Assembly (NCBI RefSeq): GCF_003610895.1 | Contig: NZ_MCAS01000045.1 | Span: 186,001 to 250,000 of the forward strand | DNA length: 64,000 nucleotides | Origin: Paraburkholderia fungorum | Lineage (GTDB): Bacteria; Pseudomonadota; Gammaproteobacteria; Burkholderiales; Burkholderiaceae | Direction: 5' to 3' | In this document: positions 9,205 through 16,457 of the stretch, one piece after another | Numbering within the stretch: the first letter of the stretch is position 1 | How the letters are laid out: the number at the start of each line of letters is the position of its first letter | Notes under the pieces: model-generated | The model's database searches: none | What the model saw: only the letters and a program-made list of their open reading frames with translations | What the model was told of the DNA's origin: nothing | Translations under genes and position numbers: made by a program

Positions 9205-9267
9205 ATTTTTCCATCTTGCAATAGGGTGTGTTGTGCCGTGCAGCACGATTTTTTACGACGCAAAAAA

Positions 9268-9288
9268 ATTTTCCACATCGTGAAATAT
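9268..9288. promoter_or_regulatory. Operator-like palindrome 2 upstream of aceA
   Basis: The core TTCCACATCGTGAAA (9271-9285) has the dyad TT-n-CAC-nnn-GTG-n-AA. Its centre (9278) is 84 bp from the centre of palindrome 1 (9194), close to eight helical turns, and 12 of 15 core bases match. Confidence 0.5.
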
Positions 9289-9311
9289 CGACAGATGCCC
9301 AGGTACAGACG

Positions 9312-9340
9312 AAAAAAAACCGGTGCCTGAGCACCGGTTT
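9312..9340 (-). terminator. Rho-independent terminator downstream of the helicase gene
   Basis: AAACCGGTGC (9317-9326) pairs with GCACCGGTTT (9331-9340) around loop CTGA. Eight consecutive A residues on the plus strand (9312-9319) give a U tract on the minus strand, ending the helicase transcript about 120 nt after its stop codon. Confidence 0.85.
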
Positions 9341-9463
9341 CTTTCGACTGACGAACGGCGCAAAGGCCGTTCGGGTCTTTTCAGGCCGCCTTACGTGCTG
9401 AACGAGCCACGCCAGTAGCGCTTGCCTGATGACTGAGTTGCTTAGCTGCCGCTTAGCTGCCGC

Positions 9464-11083
9464 TTAGCTGCCGCGACGCGCCGTACGCGGACCATCGCTG
9501 CGGCGTGCGCCGTAACCGCCGTCGCGCGAACCGCCGCCGAAGCCGCCTTCACGCGAACCGCCGCCAGCCGACTTGCCGGCCCAGCCGCCGCCATTGCCGC
9601 TACCGCTGCGCGAACCGCCGCCGTTACCGGCCGGCTTGCCAGCGCCGCTGCCGCTACCGAAGCGACGGCCACCGCCATTGCCACCGCCCGGACGGCCACG
9701 GCCGCCAAAGCCAGGACGGCCGCCACCACCAGACGGAGCCGACTTGCGCGGCTCGAAGCCGGCGACGACGTTGACCGGCAGCGGGGTGCGCACGAAACGC
9801 TCGATGCGCTTGAGTGCGCCTTGTTCGGCGTGATGCACGAGGCTCACCGCGATACCCGAGCGGCCAGCACGGCCGGTACGGCCGATACGGTGCACGTAGT
9901 CTTCAGCGAACTTCGGCAGGTCATAGTTGAACACGTGCGTGATGCCCGGAATGTCGATACCGCGAGCGGCGACGTCCGTGGCCACCAGCACGCGCACACG
10001 ACGCTCGCGCAGGGCCTTGATCGTGCGGTTACGCGCGCCTTGCGGCAGATCGCCGTGCAGAGCTGCCGATTCGAAACCGGCGTCGGCCAGACGGCCAGCC
10101 AGTTGGTCAGCGTCCATCTTGGTTGCCGTGAAGACGATAGCCTGATCGAGGCCTTCGTCGCGCAGCAGATGGTCGAGCAGACGATCCTTGTGATCGCGGT
10201 CGTCGACATAGTGGACGGTTTGCGCGATGTTGGTGCGTTGTTCGAGGCGCTGAACGATTTCGATCCGTTCCGGATCCTTCAGCAGGCGGCCCGTCAGCGA
10301 ACCGATCTTGCCGTCGAGCGTGGCCGAGAACAACATGGTTTGACGCGAAGCCGGCGTTGCCGCAACGATCGTTTCGATGTCTTCGATGAAGCCCATGTCG
10401 AGCATGCGGTCAGCTTCGTCGAGCACGAGGATCTGCAGTTGCGACAGGTCGATACGGCCGCGTTCCAGGTGGTCGATCAGACGGCCCGGCGTGGCAACCA
10501 GGATTTCCGGGTTCTTTGCCAGCAGCATCAGCTGTTGGCCGTAAGCGACGCCGCCCAGAATACTGACGGTGCGCAGACGCTTGAGGTGCTTGCCGTATGT
10601 GGCAGCGGCAGTGGTGACCTGCATCGCGAGTTCGCGGGTCGGCGTCAGAACCAGCATGGTCGGACGGGCAACCGGTTGCGGACGGCGCGTGCGGGCGCCA
10701 TCAGCCGGACGCGGTTCACGCGGCTGGCTGGCTTGCGCCTTTTGCAATTGCGAGAAACGTTCGATCGCGGGCAGCATGAACGCGGCGGTCTTGCCCGAAC
10801 CGGTCGGGCTCGAGACCAGCAGATCGCGGCCGGCGATGCCGGCGGGGATCGCGCGTTGCTGAACCGGGGTCGGGGTTTGGTAGCCAGCGGCGGTCAGCGC
10901 GGAGACGACATCCGCGGACAGGCCGAGCGACGCGAACGACGGACCGGCCGGCGCAGCGGCTTCAGCGGCGACAGCTTCCGGAGCGGCAGCAACGGCTGCG
11001 GCTTGTGCGGGAGCGTCGGCGAGACCGAGGGCTTGATCGGCGATGGCGTTCAACGGGCTGCTGGGGGTATTGCTCGAAGTCAT
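9464..11083 (-). CDS. rhlE: DEAD-box ATP-dependent RNA helicase, RhlE type
   Basis: 539 residues. An Ala-rich leader (about 1-48) precedes the helicase core: Q motif FASLGLSADVVSALTAAGY, motif I SPTGSGKT at 92-99, motif Ia PTRELA, motif II DEAD at 222-225, motif III SAT at 253-255, motif VI HRIGRTGRAG. The tail (about 450-539) is low-complexity Gly/Arg/Ser, with GGGGRPGFGGRGRPGG-like repeats typical of RNA-binding RGG tails in RhlE proteins. Such helicases remodel rRNA and mRNA, often in cold. ATG 11083 follows AAGGA. A long leader upstream is possible. Confidence 0.92.
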   Translation of the reverse strand: MTSSNTPSSPLNAIADQALGLADAPAQAAAVAAAPEAVAAEAAAPAGPSFASLGLSADVVSALTAAGYQTPTPVQQRAIPAGIAGRDLLVSSPTGSGKTAAFMLPAIERFSQLQKAQASQPREPRPADGARTRRPQPVARPTMLVLTPTRELAMQVTTAAATYGKHLKRLRTVSILGGVAYGQQLMLLAKNPEILVATPGRLIDHLERGRIDLSQLQILVLDEADRMLDMGFIEDIETIVAATPASRQTMLFSATLDGKIGSLTGRLLKDPERIEIVQRLEQRTNIAQTVHYVDDRDHKDRLLDHLLRDEGLDQAIVFTATKMDADQLAGRLADAGFESAALHGDLPQGARNRTIKALRERRVRVLVATDVAARGIDIPGITHVFNYDLPKFAEDYVHRIGRTGRAGRSGIAVSLVHHAEQGALKRIERFVRTPLPVNVVAGFEPRKSAPSGGGGRPGFGGRGRPGGGNGGGRRFGSGSGAGKPAGNGGGSRSGSGNGGGWAGKSAGGGSREGGFGGGSRDGGYGARRSDGPRTARRGS

Positions 11084-11629
11084 GAGAATCCTTGATACAC
11101 AGGGAATTAAAACGTCGGCGCCAATCGGCATACCCAAGTCGTCGGATTCAGCGAGCAAAGAAGCAGCGAGCAAATCGAAAAACGGGGGCAGCTCGCGACA
11201 ATAAAGGCGAGCTTTTCGTTAGAAGCTGTATCGGATGCGACATGCCAACACGGCGTGCCGCCAGCCTGGGACATGATCGCCCGTAGGGGGCTAGGCAGGA
11301 GGGGACAGGTTCTAAACTGGATTGGAGCTAAACGCTACGAGGCGCTGCGCCGCAAAGGCCGCTAGAAGAAGCCGGGCAAAGCAGTGAAGCGCAGGCAGCA
11401 TTGTATAGAGTTTTGTTGCACTGCGCCACCGTTAAGACGTTTCCTGGCGGAAAACTTTCGCGGGGCGGCCCGAATGGGCTTAAGGTGCCGCGCCAAGGGG
11501 GCTGCCTGTGTCGGCTCGCAATGAGCTCTCAAGCCCTCCCGCGGGGCCGCGAATGGCCTCGGCCTGGCGAGATCTGGCCGATGTTCCCGGCCAGACGTTT
11601 CGACAGCGGATTTCCCTACGGGGTCAGAT
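11084..11629. other. Helicase upstream region, no gene seen
   Basis: 546 bp with no convincing coding sequence. On the minus strand TACAAT (plus 11400-11405) could be a -10 element, giving the helicase mRNA a leader of about 310 nt. A 6-bp hairpin GCTCGC/GCGAGC lies at 11191-11212. Near 11573-11595 an 8-bp stem TCTGGCCG/CGGCCAGA lies 35 nt after the acyl-CoA-binding protein stop, without a U tract. Confidence 0.5.
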
Positions 11630-11899
11630 TCAGGCAGCGGCGCCGCTCTTGAGGGCTTCGATCAGTTCGACGTATTGCTGCTTTGCCGCGTCTTGCGCGG
11701 TTCCTTTGAGTGCGGCCCACGCGTCATACTTGTATTTGCCGACGATATCCGTGAAACCGGGTTTGTCGCCGTGGACGTCGCCCTCGGTGCCCTGCTTGAA
11801 GAGGGCGTAGAGGCGCAAAAGGGTGAGGTTGCCTGGACGCTCGGGCAGTTGCTTTGCATCTTCCTGAGCCTGGACGAATTGCGCGTTGATGTCTGTCAT
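11630..11899 (-). CDS. Acyl-CoA-binding protein
   Basis: 89 residues, the classic length of the four-helix ACBP fold. Family positions are clear: LTLLRLYALFKQGTEGD (binding-site Tyr and Lys), KPGFTDIVGKYKYDAWAALKG with the conserved Lys, Tyr and Trp, and a final YVELIEALK helix. It binds long-chain acyl-CoA esters in the cytoplasm and is thought to buffer their pool. ACBPs are mainly eukaryotic but occur in Burkholderia and some other bacteria. It is divergent from tsaB across 161 bp. Confidence 0.93.
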   Translation of the reverse strand: MTDINAQFVQAQEDAKQLPERPGNLTLLRLYALFKQGTEGDVHGDKPGFTDIVGKYKYDAWAALKGTAQDAAKQQYVELIEALKSGAAA

Positions 11900-12047
11900 G
11901 GTGATTTTGCCCGGCTGGCGGGATTGAATTTGGCTGGGCTGACGATCATAACAACTGCGCGTTACCGCAGGGCCGAGGGCTTATTCCAAACATCCATCCC
12001 CGCCTCGCGCGCAAATCCAAAACCGCATCTGCACGCGCCGTGCCGAT

Positions 12048-12053
12048 TACAAT
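12048..12053 (+). promoter_or_regulatory. Candidate -10 element immediately before tsaB
   Basis: TACAAT ends 7 bp before the tsaB ATG at 12061, so a transcript from it would start at or next to the start codon and be leaderless. No good -35 element is seen, so confidence is modest. Confidence 0.4.
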
Positions 12054-12060
12054 ACGGTCC

Positions 12061-12882
12061 ATGACTCAAACTGTGCTTCTTGCCCTCGATACCTCGACCG
12101 AATTCTGCTCGGTAGCGCTTCTGTCCGCGGTTGGCGGCGCGGCGAGCCAGGCAGCGGACCCAGGCCGCGCCGAACCGCGAATCTGGGTGCGCCACGAACA
12201 AACCGGTGCGGTTTCCAGCACGCGCCTGCTACCCGCCATTCGCGAACTTTTCGGCGAAGCCGGCCTGAAACTGGTGGATTGCAACGCCATCGCTTTCGGC
12301 TCCGGCCCCGGCTCGTTCACCGGCCTGCGCACGGCGACGGGCGTCGCTCAAGGCCTCGCGTTTGGGTTGAACCTGCCGGTCGTGCCGGTCAGCACGCTGC
12401 TGGCCTGCGCGGAAAGCGCACGGCTGCGCGATCCGTCGGCAACGCGCGTGCTTGCCGCGCTCGATGCCCGGATGGACGAAATCTACTGGGCCGACTACGA
12501 ATGGGACGCCGCTTCTGGCGAATGGCGCACGCTGCAGCCGGCGTCGCTGGACGCGCCGCAACGGCTGGTCTTGCCCGACGTCCCGTTCACGTTGGCAGGC
12601 AATGCCGCTGCTGCGTTTGGTGAACGGCTGCCCGCCGTCGCGGCGGCGCGAACCGTCGACGATGAAGCGTTGCCGCATGCGGTGCCGCTCGCGCACGCGG
12701 CGCTGCGCGCATTGCGCGCCGGCCGCACCGTGCCCGCCGACCAGGCCGCACCGGAATACATTCGCGACAAGGTCGCCCAGACCACGGCAGAGCGGGTTGC
12801 CGAAAAGGCCGAAAAAGCCGCCAAGGCCGGGCAGGCGGCCGGACTGGCGCATGACGCGCATCAGGGCGAGGGCCGGCAATGA
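12061..12882 (+). CDS. tsaB: tRNA threonylcarbamoyladenosine biosynthesis protein TsaB
   Basis: 273 residues, ASKHA fold. It starts VLLALDTSTEFCSVALL (phosphate-1-like loop) and has GPGSFTGLRTATGVAQGLAFGLNLPVVPVSTLLA, the family hallmark. TsaB scaffolds TsaD and TsaE in making t6A37 on ANN-decoding tRNAs. The C-terminal tail (about 245-273, VAEKAEKAAKAGQAAG) is a charged Ala/Lys extension. ATG 12061 was chosen over an in-frame start at 12040, which would lie upstream of the candidate -10. It overlaps rimI by 4 bp (ATGA), so the two are cotranslated, a common tsaB-rimI arrangement. Confidence 0.95.
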   Translation: MTQTVLLALDTSTEFCSVALLSAVGGAASQAADPGRAEPRIWVRHEQTGAVSSTRLLPAIRELFGEAGLKLVDCNAIAFGSGPGSFTGLRTATGVAQGLAFGLNLPVVPVSTLLACAESARLRDPSATRVLAALDARMDEIYWADYEWDAASGEWRTLQPASLDAPQRLVLPDVPFTLAGNAAAAFGERLPAVAAARTVDDEALPHAVPLAHAALRALRAGRTVPADQAAPEYIRDKVAQTTAERVAEKAEKAAKAGQAAGLAHDAHQGEGRQ

Positions 12883-13373
12883 GTGGCGTGTTGCTGGCGG
12901 ACCGCTATATGTCGCCGATGACCGAAGCCGATCTGGACGAGGTCGCGGCCATCGAAAAGATCGCCTACGAATTCCCCTGGAGCCGCGGTAATTTCGGCGA
13001 CTCGCTGCGCAACGGCTACTTCGGCATCTGCATGCGGCACGTAACCGGCACGCTGATCGGTTATTGCGTGTTGATGCCGGTGGTCGATGAAATGCATCTG
13101 CTCAATTTGTGCGTGACGCCCGCCGCGCAAGGTGCCGGTGCCGGGCTCGCGCTGCTGCGCGAAGCGGTGCGCATCACGCGCGCGGAGAAGCTCGACGGCC
13201 TGCTGCTCGAAGTGCGGCCGTCGAATCATCGGGCGATCCGGCTTTACGAGCGCTTCGGTTTTGCGTCGATTGGCCGGCGCAAAAATTATTATCCGGCGCG
13301 GCATCGCAGCCGGGAGGACGCCATCGTGATGCGTTTCTCGTTTGCCACGGAGGGCGCAGATGGCGCTGCATGA
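12879..13373 (+). CDS. rimI: Ribosomal protein S18-alanine N-acetyltransferase
   Basis: 164 residues, GNAT fold. It contains DEMHLLNLCVTPAAQGAGAGLALL (acetyl-CoA pyrophosphate loop), then LEVRPSNHRAIRLYERFGFASIGRRKNYY, which matches the RimI consensus including the NxxAxxLYxxxGF and KxYY elements. RimI acetylates the N-terminal Ala of ribosomal protein S18. Its start overlaps the tsaB stop, and its 3' end overlaps the start of the next gene by 14 bp. This is one of four tightly overlapped genes. Confidence 0.93.
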   Translation: MSGVLLADRYMSPMTEADLDEVAAIEKIAYEFPWSRGNFGDSLRNGYFGICMRHVTGTLIGYCVLMPVVDEMHLLNLCVTPAAQGAGAGLALLREAVRITRAEKLDGLLLEVRPSNHRAIRLYERFGFASIGRRKNYYPARHRSREDAIVMRFSFATEGADGAA

Positions 13374-14472
13374 ATCGGTACTGGAAGAGTTCGGACTCGC
13401 GCCGTTGTGGGTGCGCCGCGGTATGTCGGCGGCGCAGGAGCCTGCGGTTGAAGCCGAGGTTGGGCAGAGCGCCGGGGCGCCAGCGGCGAATCAGGCGGCA
13501 CGACCCGGCAATCCGCGTGAGGCGGCGCATGAAACGTCGCCGGCTGCGCTTGCGCAGGATAGCCGGCCGGCAACGCCTGCGGCCGGTTCGACGCGCGCCG
13601 CGCCGCCTGCGGGCGACGCGTGGCAAGACGAAGCCGCGCGAGCGCCAGGCGAGCGTCGCGCATCGCCACCCGAGCAGAAACAGGCGCAGGCGCGGATGCA
13701 AGCACCGGCCGATGTCCCGCCGCCGATCAAGCACCCATCGCACGCATCGCAATCATCGCAGCAGTCGCGCACGCCCGAGCCACCTGCGTTCGACACCCCG
13801 CCCGACGACGATTTCGCATGGTTCGACGATCTGCCGGGTCACGCTCCCGTTGAGGCGCGCGGGGAGGCACCCGAGCTTGCTCCGATCCAGACACTCGACT
13901 GGGACGCGTTGAGCGAGCGGGTCGCCGCCTGCGAGCGCTGCCGTCTGTGCGAGAAACGCACCAACACGGTATTCGGCGTCGGCGATCGCAATGCCGACTG
14001 GATGCTGATCGGCGAAGCGCCCGGTGAGAATGAAGATCGGCTGGGCGAGCCGTTCGTCGGCCAGGCCGGCAAGCTGCTTGACAATATGCTGCGCTCGTTG
14101 ATGCTCGCGCGTGACAGCAACGTCTACATCGCGAACGTGATCAAGTGCCGCCCGCCAGGCAACCGCAATCCCGAGCAGGATGAAGTCGCGCGCTGCGAGC
14201 CGTATCTGCAACGCCAGGTCGCGCTGGTCAAGCCGAAGCTGATCGTGGCGCTCGGCCGCTTCGCCGCGCAAAGTCTGCTCAGGACCGAAGCGAGCATTTC
14301 GTCGCTGCGCGGCCGTGTGCACGAATACGAAGGGGTGCCGGTGATCGTCACTTACCACCCGGCGTATCTGCTGCGCAGCCTGCCCGACAAGGCGAAGGCC
14401 TGGGCCGATCTGTGCCTCGCGCGCGACACGTGGCTCGCGGCGGGCGGCGTGCCGTCCAGCGCGGCAAAGTGA
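13360..14472 (+). CDS. Uracil-DNA glycosylase, family 4-like (Fe-S), with long disordered N-terminal linker
   Basis: 370 residues. A short N-terminal segment (1-22, HESVLEEFGLAPLWVRRG) is followed by about 150 residues rich in Pro, Ala, Gln and Ser (about 23-175), then the glycosylase domain. The domain shows a cysteine group CERCRLC (191, 194, 197) for the Fe-S cluster, motif A GEAPGENED (218 on), VIKCRPPGNRNP and motif B HPAYLLRS. It removes uracil from DNA in base-excision repair. Family 4 enzymes are usually about 200-280 residues, so the linker is the odd feature. ATG 13360 lies inside rimI; the protein is in one frame throughout. Confidence 0.9.
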   Translation: MALHESVLEEFGLAPLWVRRGMSAAQEPAVEAEVGQSAGAPAANQAARPGNPREAAHETSPAALAQDSRPATPAAGSTRAAPPAGDAWQDEAARAPGERRASPPEQKQAQARMQAPADVPPPIKHPSHASQSSQQSRTPEPPAFDTPPDDDFAWFDDLPGHAPVEARGEAPELAPIQTLDWDALSERVAACERCRLCEKRTNTVFGVGDRNADWMLIGEAPGENEDRLGEPFVGQAGKLLDNMLRSLMLARDSNVYIANVIKCRPPGNRNPEQDEVARCEPYLQRQVALVKPKLIVALGRFAAQSLLRTEASISSLRGRVHEYEGVPVIVTYHPAYLLRSLPDKAKAWADLCLARDTWLAAGGVPSSAAK

Positions 14473-15512
14473 CGGCCGGGAGCGGACCGGCGGCGCGCGT
14501 CGCCGGCGCGCCGGACCCATCCGCTGCGATTCTCGGAAAACTGCTCGACACATTGCGCGAACCGGCTGTGCGCGATCTCGCGTGGCTGCTGCTGAGCGCC
14601 GATTTGTTGCGCGCGCAACCACCGGTCGGTGCGCTCGCCCGTCCGTTCGGCTCGCCGCAGGAAGCTGAAGCGACCTGCAACTGGTTACGCGCGCTGGACG
14701 CCGATCCGGCGGACTTGCAGCGCGAGCTCGCCGCGACGCGTATCACGCGGCTTGGCCGCTACGCCGAATGGCTGCTCGGATGGTTCCTGCAACATGGACC
14801 GGCGGCCCGCCTCGTCGCGGCCGGCGTGCCGTTACGGCGCGCGGGCATGACGCTCGGCGAATGCGATTTTCTGGTGCAGACGCAGCAGGGCGCGCGCCTG
14901 CATTGGGAGTTGGCGGTGAAGTGCTATCTGCATGCGGGCGAACACCCTGCGCAGTCGGTGCCGCGATTAGCCGATTACGTCGGCCCGAATCTGAAGGACC
15001 GCTTCGATCTGAAGCTTGCGCATGTGCTGAATCATCAATTGCCGTTGAGCGCACGTGAAGAGTTCGCCTCGGTCGGCTATGCAGGACCGTGGACGCCGCA
15101 AATGTTCATCAAGGGCTGGCTGTTCTATCGGGCGGGAGAAACGCCGGCCGATCCTGCCGAACTCGATCCGTCGCACGGGCGGGGCTGGTGGGTGACGCGC
15201 AGCGACTGGGCGGACTTTGCCGCTGCCCATGCACAGACGTGGCGCGTGCTGCCACGGTTGGAATGGCTTGCGCCGAGGCGTCATGAAAAGGGGGAAGCGG
15301 GCGCCCTGGAGTTTGCCTTCGTCGATCAGAGCACGCTTGCCGAACAAACCTCATCTCAGCATGGACCGACGATGGTCGCGGCGTTCGCGGCCGACAGCGC
15401 CGGCAACCTGGTCGAACTTTCGCGTGGCTTCATCGTACCGGATGCCTGGCCAGAGCTGGCGCAGGCCTATGCACGGCAGCCGCAAGAGTCGCGAGAATCG
15501 CCAGAAAAATAG
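14469..15512 (+). CDS. DUF1853 family protein, possible PD-(D/E)XK-like nuclease fold
   Basis: 347 residues starting at GTG 14469, which overlaps the glycosylase stop (GTGA). Recognisable as DUF1853 from the central segment GMTLGECDFLVQTQQGARLHWELAVKCYL, with an acidic residue, a beta hairpin and a Glu...Lys strand. That pattern is reminiscent of PD-(D/E)XK nucleases, though here the spacing is E-x3-K rather than E-x-K. The rest has many Trp and Arg residues (GWLFYRAG, GRGWWVTRSDW). Function is unknown. Tight coupling to a uracil-DNA glycosylase hints at DNA repair; this is inference. No ribosome-binding site is visible, so translation is probably coupled. Confidence 0.75.
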   Translation: MTAGSGPAARVAGAPDPSAAILGKLLDTLREPAVRDLAWLLLSADLLRAQPPVGALARPFGSPQEAEATCNWLRALDADPADLQRELAATRITRLGRYAEWLLGWFLQHGPAARLVAAGVPLRRAGMTLGECDFLVQTQQGARLHWELAVKCYLHAGEHPAQSVPRLADYVGPNLKDRFDLKLAHVLNHQLPLSAREEFASVGYAGPWTPQMFIKGWLFYRAGETPADPAELDPSHGRGWWVTRSDWADFAAAHAQTWRVLPRLEWLAPRRHEKGEAGALEFAFVDQSTLAEQTSSQHGPTMVAAFAADSAGNLVELSRGFIVPDAWPELAQAYARQPQESRESPEK

Positions 15513-15595
15513 GGCGAACCCCGGCAATAGCGGCGCGGAACCGGCTGCGCATCGCAGCGGCTAGTCCCGCCGCGATGCCGAAGCGCTTTCGCCGC

Positions 15596-16402
15596 TCACC
15601 ACCACCGATAGAAATGGTGCACCGGCCCAACGCCGCTGCCCACGTCGAGTTGATCGCTTGCCTGCAACGCACCGGTCAGGTACAGCTTGGCATCGGCGAC
15701 CGCGCCCGCCAGATCGGCGCGCTGCGGAATCAGCGCCGCAATCGCCGACGACAGCGTGCAGCCCGTCCCATGCGTATTCTTCACCGGCACGCGGGGGCCA
15801 CCCAGGCGTAGCGCGCCGCTGTCCTGAACGAGCCAGTCGGGGCTGTCCGTGGCGCTCAGGTGGCCGCCCTTCATCAGCACCGCCCGCGCGCCAAGCGCGC
15901 GCAGCGCTTCGCCTTGTTCGACCATGCCGGCTTCATCGGTGGCTGCCTGCATGCCAAGCAAGGCTGCGGCTTCCGGCAGATTCGGCGTCAACAGGTCGGC
16001 GAGCGGCAGCAACTCGTCGCGCAAAGCTGCAACCGCATCCGGCAGCAGCAACGCGTGGTTGCTCTTCGAAATCATCACCGTGTCGAGCACGATGTGCTTC
16101 GGCTTGTAGCGCCGCAGCGCGTCGGCGACCGCGCGCACAATCTGCGCATTCGCCAGCATGCCGATTTTCACTGCATCGATACGGATGTCGTCGAACACCG
16201 CGTCGAGTTGCGCCGTGATGAACGCGGGTTCCGGCGCATGAATTGCCGTGACGCCGCGCGTGTTCTGAGCGGTGAGCGCGGTGATCACGCTCGCGCCGTA
16301 GGCGCCGAGCGCCGAGAACGCCTTCAGATCGGCCTGAATGCCGGCGCCGCCGCCAGAGTCGGAACCGGCGATCGTCAGCACATTGGCAATGGGTTGAGTC
16401 AT
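15596..16402 (-). CDS. thiD: Hydroxymethylpyrimidine/phosphomethylpyrimidine kinase
   Basis: 268 residues. It phosphorylates HMP and HMP-P to HMP-PP for thiamine synthesis. Ribokinase-type motifs are clear: AGSDSGGGAGIQADLKAF near the N-terminus and the ATP/anion-hole motif KNTHGTGCTLSSAIAA near residue 205. I chose ATG 16402 (MTQPIANVLTIAG); an in-frame extension to 16444 lacks support. Its 3' end is convergent with the DUF1853 gene. The nearest upstream gene on this strand, lplT, ends 55 bp before it. Confidence 0.96.
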   Translation of the reverse strand: MTQPIANVLTIAGSDSGGGAGIQADLKAFSALGAYGASVITALTAQNTRGVTAIHAPEPAFITAQLDAVFDDIRIDAVKIGMLANAQIVRAVADALRRYKPKHIVLDTVMISKSNHALLLPDAVAALRDELLPLADLLTPNLPEAAALLGMQAATDEAGMVEQGEALRALGARAVLMKGGHLSATDSPDWLVQDSGALRLGGPRVPVKNTHGTGCTLSSAIAALIPQRADLAGAVADAKLYLTGALQASDQLDVGSGVGPVHHFYRWW

Positions 16403-16457
16403 GGTAAAGCGAGGAAAAGAAGAGGGCGTGGGCAGCCGGTGCACTGCCCGGCGCGGG

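Larger units (their letters stand above)
8998..9463. other. aceA upstream region, AT-rich, no gene
   Basis: 466 bp without a convincing coding sequence. About 9110-9310 is markedly AT-rich against a GC-rich genome. It holds the aceA leader, a candidate aceA promoter near 9088, two palindromes described separately, and the rhlE-side terminator at 9312-9340. The short open frame at 9112-9330 has no family features. Confidence 0.7.

Noticed and set aside
11573..11595. Terminator of the acyl-CoA-binding protein gene
   Set aside because: An 8-bp stem is present, but no U tract follows on the minus strand.
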